A DNA stretch of 53,060 nt from a virus. Location of the stretch: positions 1 to 53,060 of the IMG/VR virus record IMGVR_UViG_3300010354_000122; one strand, given 5' to 3'. A model generated the notes under the pieces. It saw only the letters and a list, made by a program, of their open reading frames with translations, was not told the DNA's origin and ran no database searches. The translations under genes and the position numbers were made by a program. Position 1 is the stretch's first letter. The number at the start of each line of letters is the position of its first letter. Below are positions 32,456 through 40,177 of the stretch, piece after piece.

Positions 32456-32818
32456 ATGCCTACGAAAAACATTGAGTACGTTAAATTCGTAAAGGAGAAT
32501 TTAGGTATGGTATCGAGTGCTATTGCCGTTGTCACAGCTATTGTAGTTTCTGTGATTTCCATAGAATCACGGTACGCTCATGCTCAAGATGTTAAAGAAC
32601 TTGTTAGAAACCAGGGTGAGCAGATTAAGCTGATGAATCAAAACAGCGCTCGCAACCTGATGTTTCAGCTTGAATATTATGACAATGCAATCAAGCAACG
32701 CGAGCGGCTACTTCTTTCAACGCAGAACCAAGTGACACGTCTAGAAATAACACGCGAAATTGACGATCTGAAAATGAAAAGAGAATTTGTCCGTAAACAA
32801 ATTATAGATAGCAAATGA
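32456..32818 (+). CDS. single-pass membrane protein with coiled coil
   Basis: A 120-residue protein with a hydrophobic segment at about residues 18-38 (MVSSAIAVVTAIVVSVISI) and a long charged coiled coil after SRYAHAQ. The start is uncertain: the ATG at 32456 abuts a terminator hairpin and has only GGGG in the hairpin stem as RBS, whereas ATG 32507 has AAGGAG nine bases upstream and would give 103 residues. The layout resembles other phage proteins with a short cytoplasmic tail and an external coiled coil. Role unknown. Confidence 0.68.
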   Translation: MPTKNIEYVKFVKENLGMVSSAIAVVTAIVVSVISIESRYAHAQDVKELVRNQGEQIKLMNQNSARNLMFQLEYYDNAIKQRERLLLSTQNQVTRLEITREIDDLKMKREFVRKQIIDSK

Positions 32819-33294
32819 GATACGATCAATTCAGAGAAGTAGCCAAGGATGGAGATATTCTTTTTCTTCACGTTAATAGAAAAGATTTCCTTTCAACTCT
32901 GACCTCGTGGTTTACGAAGTCTGAGTACACTCACGCGGCTTTCGTCTTCTGGTACAAAGATAGACTAATGGTTGTTGAGTCAACGACACATGGCGGTTTA
33001 CGAATTGTTACTGCTTCCCAGTATCAAGACAGAGAGCTAGATATTGTTGCTGCTCCAAAAGATTGGAACACAATCAGTGCAAGAGCTTTAGAGAAATCAG
33101 GAACAGCTGAGTATGGGTGGTTTAGTGCAGCCTACATAGGACTGCGTGAGTTTATGTTTACGCACTTCGATATTAAGCTGCCTGAAGATAAAACAAATAG
33201 AAACCAAGCATGCTCGGAGTTTGTTGCTGAAATGCTTGGGTTACCGGACAACGACATTTCTCCAGGAATGTTAATGAAATATTTGAGAGGATGA
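32815..33294 (+). CDS. permuted papain-fold (YiiX/NlpC-like) hydrolase
   Basis: A 159-residue protein with catalytic residues in the order of circularly permuted NlpC/P60 enzymes: His40 in YTHAAFVFW, Glu55 in VVESTTHGG and Cys133 in NQACSEFVAEML. Members of this group cleave amide or ester bonds in cell-wall peptides or lipids. No signal peptide is visible. It overlaps the membrane protein before it by four bases and precedes another membrane protein, which suggests an envelope role. Confidence 0.72.
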   Translation: MRYDQFREVAKDGDILFLHVNRKDFLSTLTSWFTKSEYTHAAFVFWYKDRLMVVESTTHGGLRIVTASQYQDRELDIVAAPKDWNTISARALEKSGTAEYGWFSAAYIGLREFMFTHFDIKLPEDKTNRNQACSEFVAEMLGLPDNDISPGMLMKYLRG

Positions 33295-33295
33295 T

Positions 33296-33640
33296 ATGAT
33301 AACATTGCAAATTATTTTCTGGGTTTTTATAGCGTGTTTCTTTACTTGGGGAATGTATCTTGCTGTCATGAATCTAATGGCTGCAAGAAAGACAATGCCT
33401 CTCGCTACAAAATTTTTTGCATATCCTTTAGCAGCAATTGGAATCATTATGGATGTGTTGATTAATATTGTGGTTGGTACTATACTGTTTCTCGAATTGC
33501 CAAAGACGTGGTTGTTAACATCGAGACTGCAAAGTCATATGGATGACCCTAACTGGAGGGGAGCAATTGCTATTTGGATTTGTGCCAATCTACTAGATCC
33601 GTTTGATGCTCGTGGATATCATTGCAGGAAACCGAAATGA
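33296..33640 (+). CDS. integral membrane protein
   Basis: A 114-residue protein with two hydrophobic segments (about residues 5-29 and 42-67), then a conserved-looking C-terminal half: LELPKTWLLTSRL, WRGAIAIWICANLLDPFD and a final HC. The same arrangement is common in many tailed phages. Function unknown. The stop overlaps the next start (ATGA). Confidence 0.78.
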   Translation: MITLQIIFWVFIACFFTWGMYLAVMNLMAARKTMPLATKFFAYPLAAIGIIMDVLINIVVGTILFLELPKTWLLTSRLQSHMDDPNWRGAIAIWICANLLDPFDARGYHCRKPK

Positions 33641-33840
33641 GAGAAGCTGGAAAAGGATCAAAGCCAAGACCGTTTTCTGTTGATCAGCAAACATTCGACG
33701 CTAACTGGGAAAGAGTTTTTGGTAATGCAAAAGTTCGTAAAGAAATAGAAGAACAACGTAAACTTAAAGACCCAAGAACCGATGCCGAGCGACAAAAAGA
33801 AGCTTGGATGAAAGATGAATACTACGACCTAGAGGACTGA
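33637..33840 (+). CDS. conserved hypothetical protein
   Basis: A 67-residue charged protein opening with MREAGKGSKPRPFSVDQQTF, an N-terminus I have seen in many uncharacterised phage proteins, followed by NWERVFGN and a helical Lys/Glu-rich tail. ATG 33637 overlaps the previous stop, and the frame from 33622 is inside that gene. Function unknown. Confidence 0.75.
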   Translation: MREAGKGSKPRPFSVDQQTFDANWERVFGNAKVRKEIEEQRKLKDPRTDAERQKEAWMKDEYYDLED

Positions 33841-33841
33841 C

Positions 33842-34213
33842 ATGGCACTTGTACATAAGCACGTAATAATAAGAGCAGAAGTTAATAATCCACCAACCGA
33901 TCGCAACTGGCTACACACATGGTTGAATGAACTTGTTGCTAAGATTGGTATGAAGGTGTGTCAAGGTCCTATCGTAAGCTATATCGATGTACCAGGCAAT
34001 CGTGGTTTGACCGGAGTTGTTATCATTGAAACAAGTCACATAGCAATTCACGTTTGGGATGAGTGTAAGCCAGGACTGATTCAGTTCGACGTTTACACGT
34101 GTGGTCCGTTTGACCCCCAAGTTGTTTTTAATGAGATGAAAGTATTTGATCCTGTCAAGCTTCAGTTTAAGTATCTTGATAGAGAGCACGATTTAGTTGA
34201 GGTGGCAGTTTAG
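33842..34213 (+). CDS. speD: S-adenosylmethionine decarboxylase (SpeD)
   Basis: A 123-residue SpeD-type proenzyme for polyamine synthesis. IETSHIAIHVWDE corresponds to the self-cleavage region, with Ser65 as the residue that becomes the pyruvoyl group and His70 as processing base; Cys87 in VYTCGPF is the active-site acid. The residue before Ser65 is Thr, where the family usually has Glu. SpeD genes are known from T4-like cyanophages. It begins one base after the preceding stop and ends just before tRNA-Ala. Confidence 0.85.
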   Translation: MALVHKHVIIRAEVNNPPTDRNWLHTWLNELVAKIGMKVCQGPIVSYIDVPGNRGLTGVVIIETSHIAIHVWDECKPGLIQFDVYTCGPFDPQVVFNEMKVFDPVKLQFKYLDREHDLVEVAV

Positions 34214-34214
34214 G

Positions 34215-34290
34215 GGGAGTGTAGCTCAGTTGGGAGAGCGCCAGCTTTGCAAGCTGGATGTCGCGGGTTCGATCCCTGTCACTTCCACCA
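34215..34290 (+). tRNA. tRNA-Ala (anticodon UGC)
   Basis: Acceptor GGGAGTG pairs with CACTTCC, with the G3-U70 wobble that marks alanine tRNAs. The anticodon loop TTTGCAA reads UGC; the T-arm has GGTTCGATCC. CCA is encoded. Confidence 0.97.
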
Positions 34291-34293
34291 ATC

Positions 34294-34368
<75 letters not shown>

Positions 34369-34383
34369 ATTTTAGGAGTAGTA

Positions 34384-35226
34384 ATGTTTGACTGTATGAT
34401 GATAAATGATGAGCTTGATCTTCTTGAGATCCGACTCCACACTTTGGATCCGATCATAGAAAAGTTTGTCATTGTTGAATCTCTTACTACTCACTCTGGT
34501 AAAGACAAGCCGTTACACTTTGCCAAAAACCAAAAACGTTTCCAGCAGTTTGAATCAAAGATTATTCATGTTGTTTATCCTGGCTACAATGCCCAGCATG
34601 GCTACGAAGTGTGGGGCAATGAGAACGGCCAGCGGGATTGGTTTCTCCATGCACTAGATCACGTGAGGCCCAGCGACAATCTTTGTTTCTATAGTGATCT
34701 AGATGAAATTCCCAGACCAGAAAAATTACTTGAGGCAAAACAACTCTATGAGCAAAACAACACGCCTGTGGCTTTCAATATGCATTATTGCATGTATTTT
34801 TTTAATTATTCTTTTGACGTTCCTTCACGAGGACCAATTCTTTACAATCCTGACCATGCAAAAGCATTCCACGCAAGAATCGGTAGGGATCTGCATTCCC
34901 CCACAGACGTTAGATGGCATTCCAACACCCCAGGATACGAACACGACTTTCAGAATCTAGATGATGCTGGCTGGCATTTCTCTTCAATGGGTGGCTACGA
35001 ACAGTTGAAAAGTAAGATTGCAGCGTGTGCTCATGTTGAGTATAATAAAGATGAAATCGTTTCAGAAGAAAACATTCAAAAGGCTATTGAAGAAGGCAGA
35101 TTGTACTTTGGAGATAACACATCAGCAAATGCAAGTGGAGAGCGTTGCAAGAAGCGTAGTCTAGATTTTCTTCCCCTTTATGTTCAACAAAACCTAGATA
35201 GGTTCAAACAATATATTTTGCAATAG
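34384..35226 (+). CDS. GT17-like glycosyltransferase
   Basis: A 280-residue protein resembling glycosyltransferase family 17, which includes beta-1,4-mannosyl-glycoprotein N-acetylglucosaminyltransferases. The hallmarks are an early MINDELDLLEIRL, FVIVESLTTHSG, and SDLDEIP at residues 104-110 with the metal-binding Asp residues; DAGWHFSSMGG occurs later. The acceptor is unknown; host surface glycan or a virion protein is possible. RBS AGGAG precedes the start, 15 bases after tRNA-Thr. Confidence 0.85.
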   Translation: MFDCMMINDELDLLEIRLHTLDPIIEKFVIVESLTTHSGKDKPLHFAKNQKRFQQFESKIIHVVYPGYNAQHGYEVWGNENGQRDWFLHALDHVRPSDNLCFYSDLDEIPRPEKLLEAKQLYEQNNTPVAFNMHYCMYFFNYSFDVPSRGPILYNPDHAKAFHARIGRDLHSPTDVRWHSNTPGYEHDFQNLDDAGWHFSSMGGYEQLKSKIAACAHVEYNKDEIVSEENIQKAIEEGRLYFGDNTSANASGERCKKRSLDFLPLYVQQNLDRFKQYILQ

Positions 35227-35235
35227 GAGATTCAA

Positions 35236-35814
35236 GTGTATCCAGCAATCCTTGTGACAGACATTTCGGGAACTCCAAAAGAATGGACTGATGTCGAAAC
35301 TGCAATTTGTTATTACGCTAAAAACAAGGTTGCTTGGGAAGCTGGATCGCCGATCAAAGTATTTTATGGTGGAATCAATGCAATTACTAATAAAAGATCG
35401 TTTATCGAAGTTAATTCAATCGTTGCAGTCAATGGACCGCAGGTTACTGATAGATTATTTCGCGCTGTTCCTACTCTCGATCGTCGCACTTTGTTTGCAC
35501 GCGATCGGCATCTTTGTGCTTACTGTGGCAATAATTTTTTAGATTACCAGCTGACAAAAGAACACGTGATTCCGCAAAGTCGTGGAGGTCCAGACACTTG
35601 GACGAATGTTGTGTCAGCTTGTGTGCCATGTAACCACGAAAAAGAAGATATGACGCCTGAAGAGGCTGGAATGAAGCTGTTATATGTTCCATACACTCCA
35701 AACATGTTTGAGACGATGATTTTGCAGAATCGCAAGATACTTTTTGACCAAATGGAGTTTTTATTGTCAAGAGTACCAAAACATAGTAGATTACACCAAA
35801 ATCAAGCCGCTTAA
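35236..35814 (+). CDS. HNH endonuclease
   Basis: A 192-residue HNH nuclease. Zinc pairs are CAYC (residues 94-97) and CVPC (129-132). The HNH core reads EHVIPQSRGG, then TWTNVV with Asn124 and CNHEK with His134. An N-terminal 80-residue domain of unknown type precedes it. The start is GTG with AGGAG upstream. It may be a free-standing mobile nuclease or a DNA-processing enzyme. Its stop codon lies in the loop of the terminator. Confidence 0.88.
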   Translation: MYPAILVTDISGTPKEWTDVETAICYYAKNKVAWEAGSPIKVFYGGINAITNKRSFIEVNSIVAVNGPQVTDRLFRAVPTLDRRTLFARDRHLCAYCGNNFLDYQLTKEHVIPQSRGGPDTWTNVVSACVPCNHEKEDMTPEEAGMKLLYVPYTPNMFETMILQNRKILFDQMEFLLSRVPKHSRLHQNQAA

Positions 35815-35827
35815 CGCGGCTTTTTTG
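35804..35827 (+). terminator. intrinsic terminator overlapping the HNH gene end
   Basis: AAGCCGC and GCGGCTT pair around TTAAC, followed by a T-run. The HNH gene's TAA is in the loop, so the stem's left arm is coding. Confidence 0.82.
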
Positions 35828-35830
35828 TTG

Positions 35831-35838
35831 GATAAATA
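35831..35838 (+). promoter_or_regulatory. candidate late promoter motif GATAAATA
   Basis: GATAAATA lies between a terminator and the first gene of the virion-region cluster, 27 bases before its GTG. This is one of the better-placed late-motif candidates in the window. Confidence 0.5.
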
Positions 35839-35865
35839 TATTACAACTAACACTGGGAGACAGCA

Positions 35866-36846
35866 GTGACGATACAACGTTTTTCCACTTTTCTTGTTGA
35901 AGCAAGAGGATTTATTAGCGCTTCGGGGGCCGACGCCGCCAGACATAAGACAAAGTATATTGATCCTCATGTTGGTTCTTCAGAGCCTACACATGAGGTA
36001 GGAAAACAAGCAGGAAATCTCTCTCCAGGTACGATGGTTCGTATCCACAGCACCCATGACGTCGAGGGTAAGCTGCATGCCGTTGTGTCTCCTGCTGGTT
36101 CAAAAGAAAAGAGTACAATCCCTGTTAATAAATTGCATAAGCCAGGTGAAGAAGCAAAAAATAAAGGGTTAGCTTACGAACACAATTTTGTAGAAAGAAT
36201 GAAACAGCATGGCTTAGCTGATCCAAAAGCATCAGGGGCTGGATCAACAGCTGGAACTGATGTAACACTAATTAACAAGAAAAAGCGTACCACACATCCA
36301 GGAAAAGTTTCTTCGTCTCAGAGTGTCTTTCGTGGAGAAGTAAAAGAAGGCGTCACAGCTGCTATGGGACAATTAACAATCAAGCACACTTCAGAAAAGG
36401 GTTGGCACGTTCCCGATAGCGCGAGAGAAAAGCGGCCCGAATATGCGAAGCACATTGAGCGTTCAGGAATTCTTGAACATATGAATGAGCATCATAACCC
36501 CGATAAGGGAGTGCAAACAACAGCTAGTGGGAGAGCTAAAACAGTCGTAATGAAACATCCAAACATGCATCCCGCTGAGGCTTATCTCCAGGATCATCAT
36601 GCCCAATTTGTTCATGTTGGTGGTCATGGAACGTACCGTGTTGGAGAAAAAGACGCCACTGGTCATGGGTTACCTCGACTCGAAGGAGAAGGAAAGTTTG
36701 TTGTTCGTGAAAAACATCTTGGCAACAAAAAAGCTCGCACGGTTATGTTCCAACCAGCCGGAAAAAAAGCTCTAACGCCAAGCCACGTAGATTTGGATAA
36801 AGATGAACATCTCGAGGATTTTAAGAAAACACTAGGCCACAAATGA
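35866..36846 (+). CDS. putative internal head protein
   Basis: A 326-residue protein rich in Lys, His and Gly, with no recognised catalytic motif. Its N-terminus MTIQRFSTFLVEARG resembles capsid-targeting sequences that send T4 internal proteins into the prohead and are removed by the gp21 protease after an acidic residue. A central GSGAGSTAGTDVTLIN-type segment (GAGSTAGTDVTLINKK) hints at a nuclease- or endonuclease-like core, but this is weak. Start GTG with GGGAGA upstream; it heads the virion-region cluster and overlaps the next gene by four bases. Confidence 0.6.
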   Translation: MTIQRFSTFLVEARGFISASGADAARHKTKYIDPHVGSSEPTHEVGKQAGNLSPGTMVRIHSTHDVEGKLHAVVSPAGSKEKSTIPVNKLHKPGEEAKNKGLAYEHNFVERMKQHGLADPKASGAGSTAGTDVTLINKKKRTTHPGKVSSSQSVFRGEVKEGVTAAMGQLTIKHTSEKGWHVPDSAREKRPEYAKHIERSGILEHMNEHHNPDKGVQTTASGRAKTVVMKHPNMHPAEAYLQDHHAQFVHVGGHGTYRVGEKDATGHGLPRLEGEGKFVVREKHLGNKKARTVMFQPAGKKALTPSHVDLDKDEHLEDFKKTLGHK

Positions 36847-37490
36847 GTTTCCAAAACTTCCTTACAGAAGAGTCAAACGAACAAAAGCTAACACACTTAG
36901 CCCACCCTGGCGATCATGTAATTGATGCAAAAGGGGCCGGTGTTGCCCATGCGTTAAACACTCTTCGTGAGGTGCATAAGACTCTTCAAGGTAAGCCATC
37001 AAAAGCAAAGATAGCAACGAAGTATGATGGTTCTCCTTCTCTCGTGTTTGGCCATCATCCTGAGACAGGAAAGTTTTTTGTTGCTTCAAAGTCAGCATTC
37101 AACAAAAACCCAAAGCTGAACTACACGAGAAAAGATATTGAAGAGAATCATGGCCATGCTCCTGGTCTTGTGGAAAAGCTTCACCAGGCATTAAAGCACC
37201 TTCCAAAAGTAACTCCTAAGCACGGTGTGTTTCAAGGAGACGTAATGCAGACGCACGGAGATGTGCAAGAGCACGGTGAGCACCTACACATGACACCAAA
37301 CACTATTACGTACAGCGCTCATAAAGATTCCCCACACGGTAAGGTAATGAGTCGTGCTAAAGTCAGTGTTGCTGTCCACACAAAGTATGAGGGCAGCGAT
37401 CTTCAGAACATGAAGGCTAAGTATAATTATAAGCCAACAGAGTTTGGTAGCCATCCGGACGCTCACGTTATTGATACTGAGACAAAATGA
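36843..37490 (+). CDS. KxDG ligase-like nucleotidyltransferase domain, upstream half of a gene pair
   Basis: A 215-residue protein. IATKYDGSPSLVFG at residues 57-70 carries KxDG (Lys60), the nucleotidyl-lysine motif of ATP-dependent ligases and capping enzymes; FFVASKSAF at 78-86 fits the next strand, and VAVHTKYEG near the end fits motif V. The N-terminus MSFQNFLTEE looks like a capsid-targeting sequence. Similar proteins in other T4-like phages are, as I recall, about 450 residues long in one gene; here the remainder appears to be the next ORF. Activity is inferred. Confidence 0.55.
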   Translation: MSFQNFLTEESNEQKLTHLAHPGDHVIDAKGAGVAHALNTLREVHKTLQGKPSKAKIATKYDGSPSLVFGHHPETGKFFVASKSAFNKNPKLNYTRKDIEENHGHAPGLVEKLHQALKHLPKVTPKHGVFQGDVMQTHGDVQEHGEHLHMTPNTITYSAHKDSPHGKVMSRAKVSVAVHTKYEGSDLQNMKAKYNYKPTEFGSHPDAHVIDTETK

Positions 37491-38203
37491 ACATCACACC
37501 AGAAGCTTCTAAGCAAGTCGACAGACATCTTGATACAGCTGAAAGGCTTGCTAAAGGTCATGACTTTGGCCACATTGAAGGTCATGAAGAACACTTAAAA
37601 GCTTACATCAATCAAACTGTCCGTACTGGGGAAGCTCCTACGACAGAAGGTTATGTTGCTCATATTGTCAAGCGTCGGGACAAGGCAGTCGAAGAAAAGA
37701 AGTCTGAAGCTGGTAAACAGAAGACGAAAGATACACATAATGCAATGGTTGATCACATTCGTAGCAACAAGAAAAACTTTGACAGAACATTGCAAATACA
37801 TCATCATATTGAAAAAGCAAAAGATGTTTTAACAACTGCACTCAACTCGTCAGCTGATCACGATTTTGACCATACAATCAATGGCAAGCAGACAAATCCA
37901 GAAGGATATGTTGCTACAGTAAACAACAGACCGACGAAGCTTGTTCACAGAGAAGAGTTTAGCAGAGCAAACTTTGCAAAGGTTAGAGAAGAGGTTGAGC
38001 AGAAAGCTCAATCGTTAAATGAAAACTTCGATTATAAACTTGGTCCTACAGTTTATGATCTTGGTATGAAAATGCGTGGAGCCTTTGCTTATCATCCTTC
38101 AGTGTATAAGTATCTTTCAGATGAGCAAATTGATAACCTTGATGAACACGATAAAGTCTTGTTTGCAAGAACAATTAGACAACGAAACGTGGTGGATGAA
38201 TAA
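37487..38203 (+). CDS. downstream half of the ligase-like gene pair
   Basis: A 238-residue, mostly helical, His/Lys-rich protein beginning in an ATGA overlap with the upstream gene and in a different frame. It includes HDFGHIEGHEEHLKAYIN and TNPEGYVATVNNRPTKLVHREEF near residue 150, then a C-terminal segment with LGPTVYDLGMKM. The two ORFs together give about 453 residues. The short junction suggests either a coupled two-gene version of one ancestral protein or a frameshift-split gene. No separate function is recognised. Confidence 0.6.
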   Translation: MNITPEASKQVDRHLDTAERLAKGHDFGHIEGHEEHLKAYINQTVRTGEAPTTEGYVAHIVKRRDKAVEEKKSEAGKQKTKDTHNAMVDHIRSNKKNFDRTLQIHHHIEKAKDVLTTALNSSADHDFDHTINGKQTNPEGYVATVNNRPTKLVHREEFSRANFAKVREEVEQKAQSLNENFDYKLGPTVYDLGMKMRGAFAYHPSVYKYLSDEQIDNLDEHDKVLFARTIRQRNVVDE

Positions 38204-39519
38204 TGGCACAATTTAGAACTGATATTAAGAAGCTTGATGGCTCCAATCTTGTAACGAGATTTGAAGTACAGATGTTGAATGACAGGCTAACGCCGGCAGG
38301 TACTTTGACGGATGCGTTTGGACGCATGCGCGTATCTGAGCCACTAACCCTCTTTGACAGCCAGCATCGCTATCAAGATAATGGTAAGTTCAATACGGCA
38401 AACAGCGCTGGCTGCAACACGGTATATCAAGCAAACGAATCCACTATAGATCTCAACGTTGGCACAACAGCAAACACTCACGTTTATAGAGAAACAACAA
38501 AAGTGTTTGCTTATCAGCCTGGCAAGTCGTTGCTTGTAATGAATACATTTGCAATGAACACACCTAAAGCTAATCTGAGACAACGCGTTGGATATTTTTC
38601 TACACAAAACGGAATATTTTTAGAAAACGACGGAACGACCAATTATCTTGTTCTGAGATCGTATGCTAACGGCACGGTCGTAGATACGAGAGTTGCTCAA
38701 ACAAACTGGAACGTTGACACGTTTGATGGTAACGGATACTCTGCACAAGGTAGTGGGCCAGAACACGGTAGTGGTCTTGATGTTTCAAAAACAAACATAT
38801 TTTGGATTGATGTGGAGTGGCTTGGAGTAGGAGATGTGCGGTGTGGATTTGTTGTTGATGGTAAGTTGGTTCCTGCTCATATTTTTCACAATGATAACCT
38901 AAGAACAACCGTCTACATGACGACAGCATGCTTACCAATTCGTTATGAGATTGAAAACACAGGTACAACAGCGTCCAACTCAACAATGAAGCAGATTTGC
39001 TCTACTGTGATATCAGAAGGCGGGTATCAACTTTTTGGTAAGCAGTTTGGTATTGGCCGCCCTCTTGCTTCTCCGAAAGATCTAACAACTGCGGCAACGT
39101 TTTACCCTGTTGTAAGTATACGCCTTCATGCAAACCGACTTGACTCAATCGTTATACCGAGAAAAGTAACGTTCGTCGGCGTGACAAACAATACAAACTA
39201 CAGATACAAGGTTGTTGTGAATCCCACCTTAGACGCAAACGCTAGCTGGGTTAATGCAACCTCCGATGGTGTATCTTCAGTTGAGTATGATTTCTCAGCA
39301 ACTGGTTATACAGGTGGTCGCGATGTTGTGATTGGATACTCAACCGTATCTAGCGGTGAGAAAGCCCAGGCGACAACACTTGAGGACGGATTGTTTAGAT
39401 TCCAGCTTGAACGAAACTCATTTACAAACACAGCTGTTGTGTTTTCATTAGTTGCAACAGGTGCAGCAAACGGTGACGACGCTCTTGGTGCAATTGAATG
39501 GGAAGAAATATTCCAATGA
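38203..39519 (+). CDS. virion structural protein, fibre-like
   Basis: A 438-residue beta-rich protein. DAFGRMRVSEPLTLFDSQHRY near residues 38-58 is a signature I associate with structural proteins of T4-like cyanophages and other marine phages. The rest has Asn/Thr-rich strands typical of fibres or head decorations, and it ends with an ALGAIEWEEIFQ segment. Its start overlaps the previous stop by one base, and its end overlaps the spanin gene. Confidence 0.75.
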   Translation: MAQFRTDIKKLDGSNLVTRFEVQMLNDRLTPAGTLTDAFGRMRVSEPLTLFDSQHRYQDNGKFNTANSAGCNTVYQANESTIDLNVGTTANTHVYRETTKVFAYQPGKSLLVMNTFAMNTPKANLRQRVGYFSTQNGIFLENDGTTNYLVLRSYANGTVVDTRVAQTNWNVDTFDGNGYSAQGSGPEHGSGLDVSKTNIFWIDVEWLGVGDVRCGFVVDGKLVPAHIFHNDNLRTTVYMTTACLPIRYEIENTGTTASNSTMKQICSTVISEGGYQLFGKQFGIGRPLASPKDLTTAATFYPVVSIRLHANRLDSIVIPRKVTFVGVTNNTNYRYKVVVNPTLDANASWVNATSDGVSSVEYDFSATGYTGGRDVVIGYSTVSSGEKAQATTLEDGLFRFQLERNSFTNTAVVFSLVATGAANGDDALGAIEWEEIFQ

Positions 39520-39899
39520 TTAGTAATATACTCTCTCTTGTTTCAGGATGGAAACTATACCTTGGTATAGCTGCAATCACAGCTGTTGCTCTTGGCTTGA
39601 TAGTTAACAAAGCTTACAACGCTGGTGAAGATAAGGCAAATGCTGAGTGGCTCGAAAAAGAACTTAAAAGAACAAAGCAACACGAAGAACAAGTGAGAAG
39701 ACAACAAGAAGAGTTGGCAAAGCTGAATGCTAACCTCGAAGCAGCGTTGAAAAATACCAAAACAATCATAAGAGAAGTGGAAAAGAAAGTCGAAGTTGAG
39801 GTCGACAAGCCAATCTATATCAATTGCAAAATGCCAGAAACAGGTACTGAAATTGCTAACGAGCTTGTAAGAAAATTGAATAAAGAGCGATCCAAATGA
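39516..39899 (+). CDS. inner-membrane spanin subunit (Rz-like)
   Basis: A 127-residue type II membrane protein: one N-terminal helix (LYLGIAAITAVALGLIV, about residues 14-30), then a periplasmic coiled coil of Lys/Glu/Gln and a C-terminal part with a Cys in INCKMPE. This is the i-spanin layout. ATG 39516 overlaps the structural gene's stop by four bases, and its own stop overlaps the o-spanin start. Together they fuse inner and outer membranes at the end of lysis. Confidence 0.82.
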   Translation: MISNILSLVSGWKLYLGIAAITAVALGLIVNKAYNAGEDKANAEWLEKELKRTKQHEEQVRRQQEELAKLNANLEAALKNTKTIIREVEKKVEVEVDKPIYINCKMPETGTEIANELVRKLNKERSK

Positions 39900-40144
39900 T
39901 AAAGTATCTACCCTTTCTGTTGCTTTTATCTGGCTGCACAACAATCGAATATCAGAAAGAATATCTGACTCTTTCCAATGAACTTCTCCAAAAATGTCCT
40001 GAAATTCAAGAAATAGGTAAGGGTGAAGTCCCTCTAGGAGATCTGTTAAAATACACGCTTGCGCTAATGGGACAATATAATGAATGCGCAGTTCGCATGG
40101 ATAAGGTAATTGAGGCCAACGAAAAGCTAAAGAATACTAAATAA
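39896..40144 (+). CDS. outer-membrane spanin lipoprotein (Rz1-like)
   Basis: An 82-residue lipoprotein. A short hydrophobic signal ends in the lipobox LLLSGC, placing the lipidated Cys at position 14. The mature chain is helical with two further cysteines. The separate, overlapping layout with the i-spanin gene is common. Lipoprotein spanins require an outer membrane, so a Gram-negative host is implied. Confidence 0.85.
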   Translation: MIKYLPFLLLLSGCTTIEYQKEYLTLSNELLQKCPEIQEIGKGEVPLGDLLKYTLALMGQYNECAVRMDKVIEANEKLKNTK

Positions 40145-40177
40145 GACATCAAAGGATAAGGCTTCGGTAAACTCCTC

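Noticed and set aside
36843-38203. A sequencing frameshift as the only explanation for the split gene
   Set aside because: The ATGA overlap is the same coupling seen at many real gene borders here, so two genes are reported, while the frameshift remains possible.
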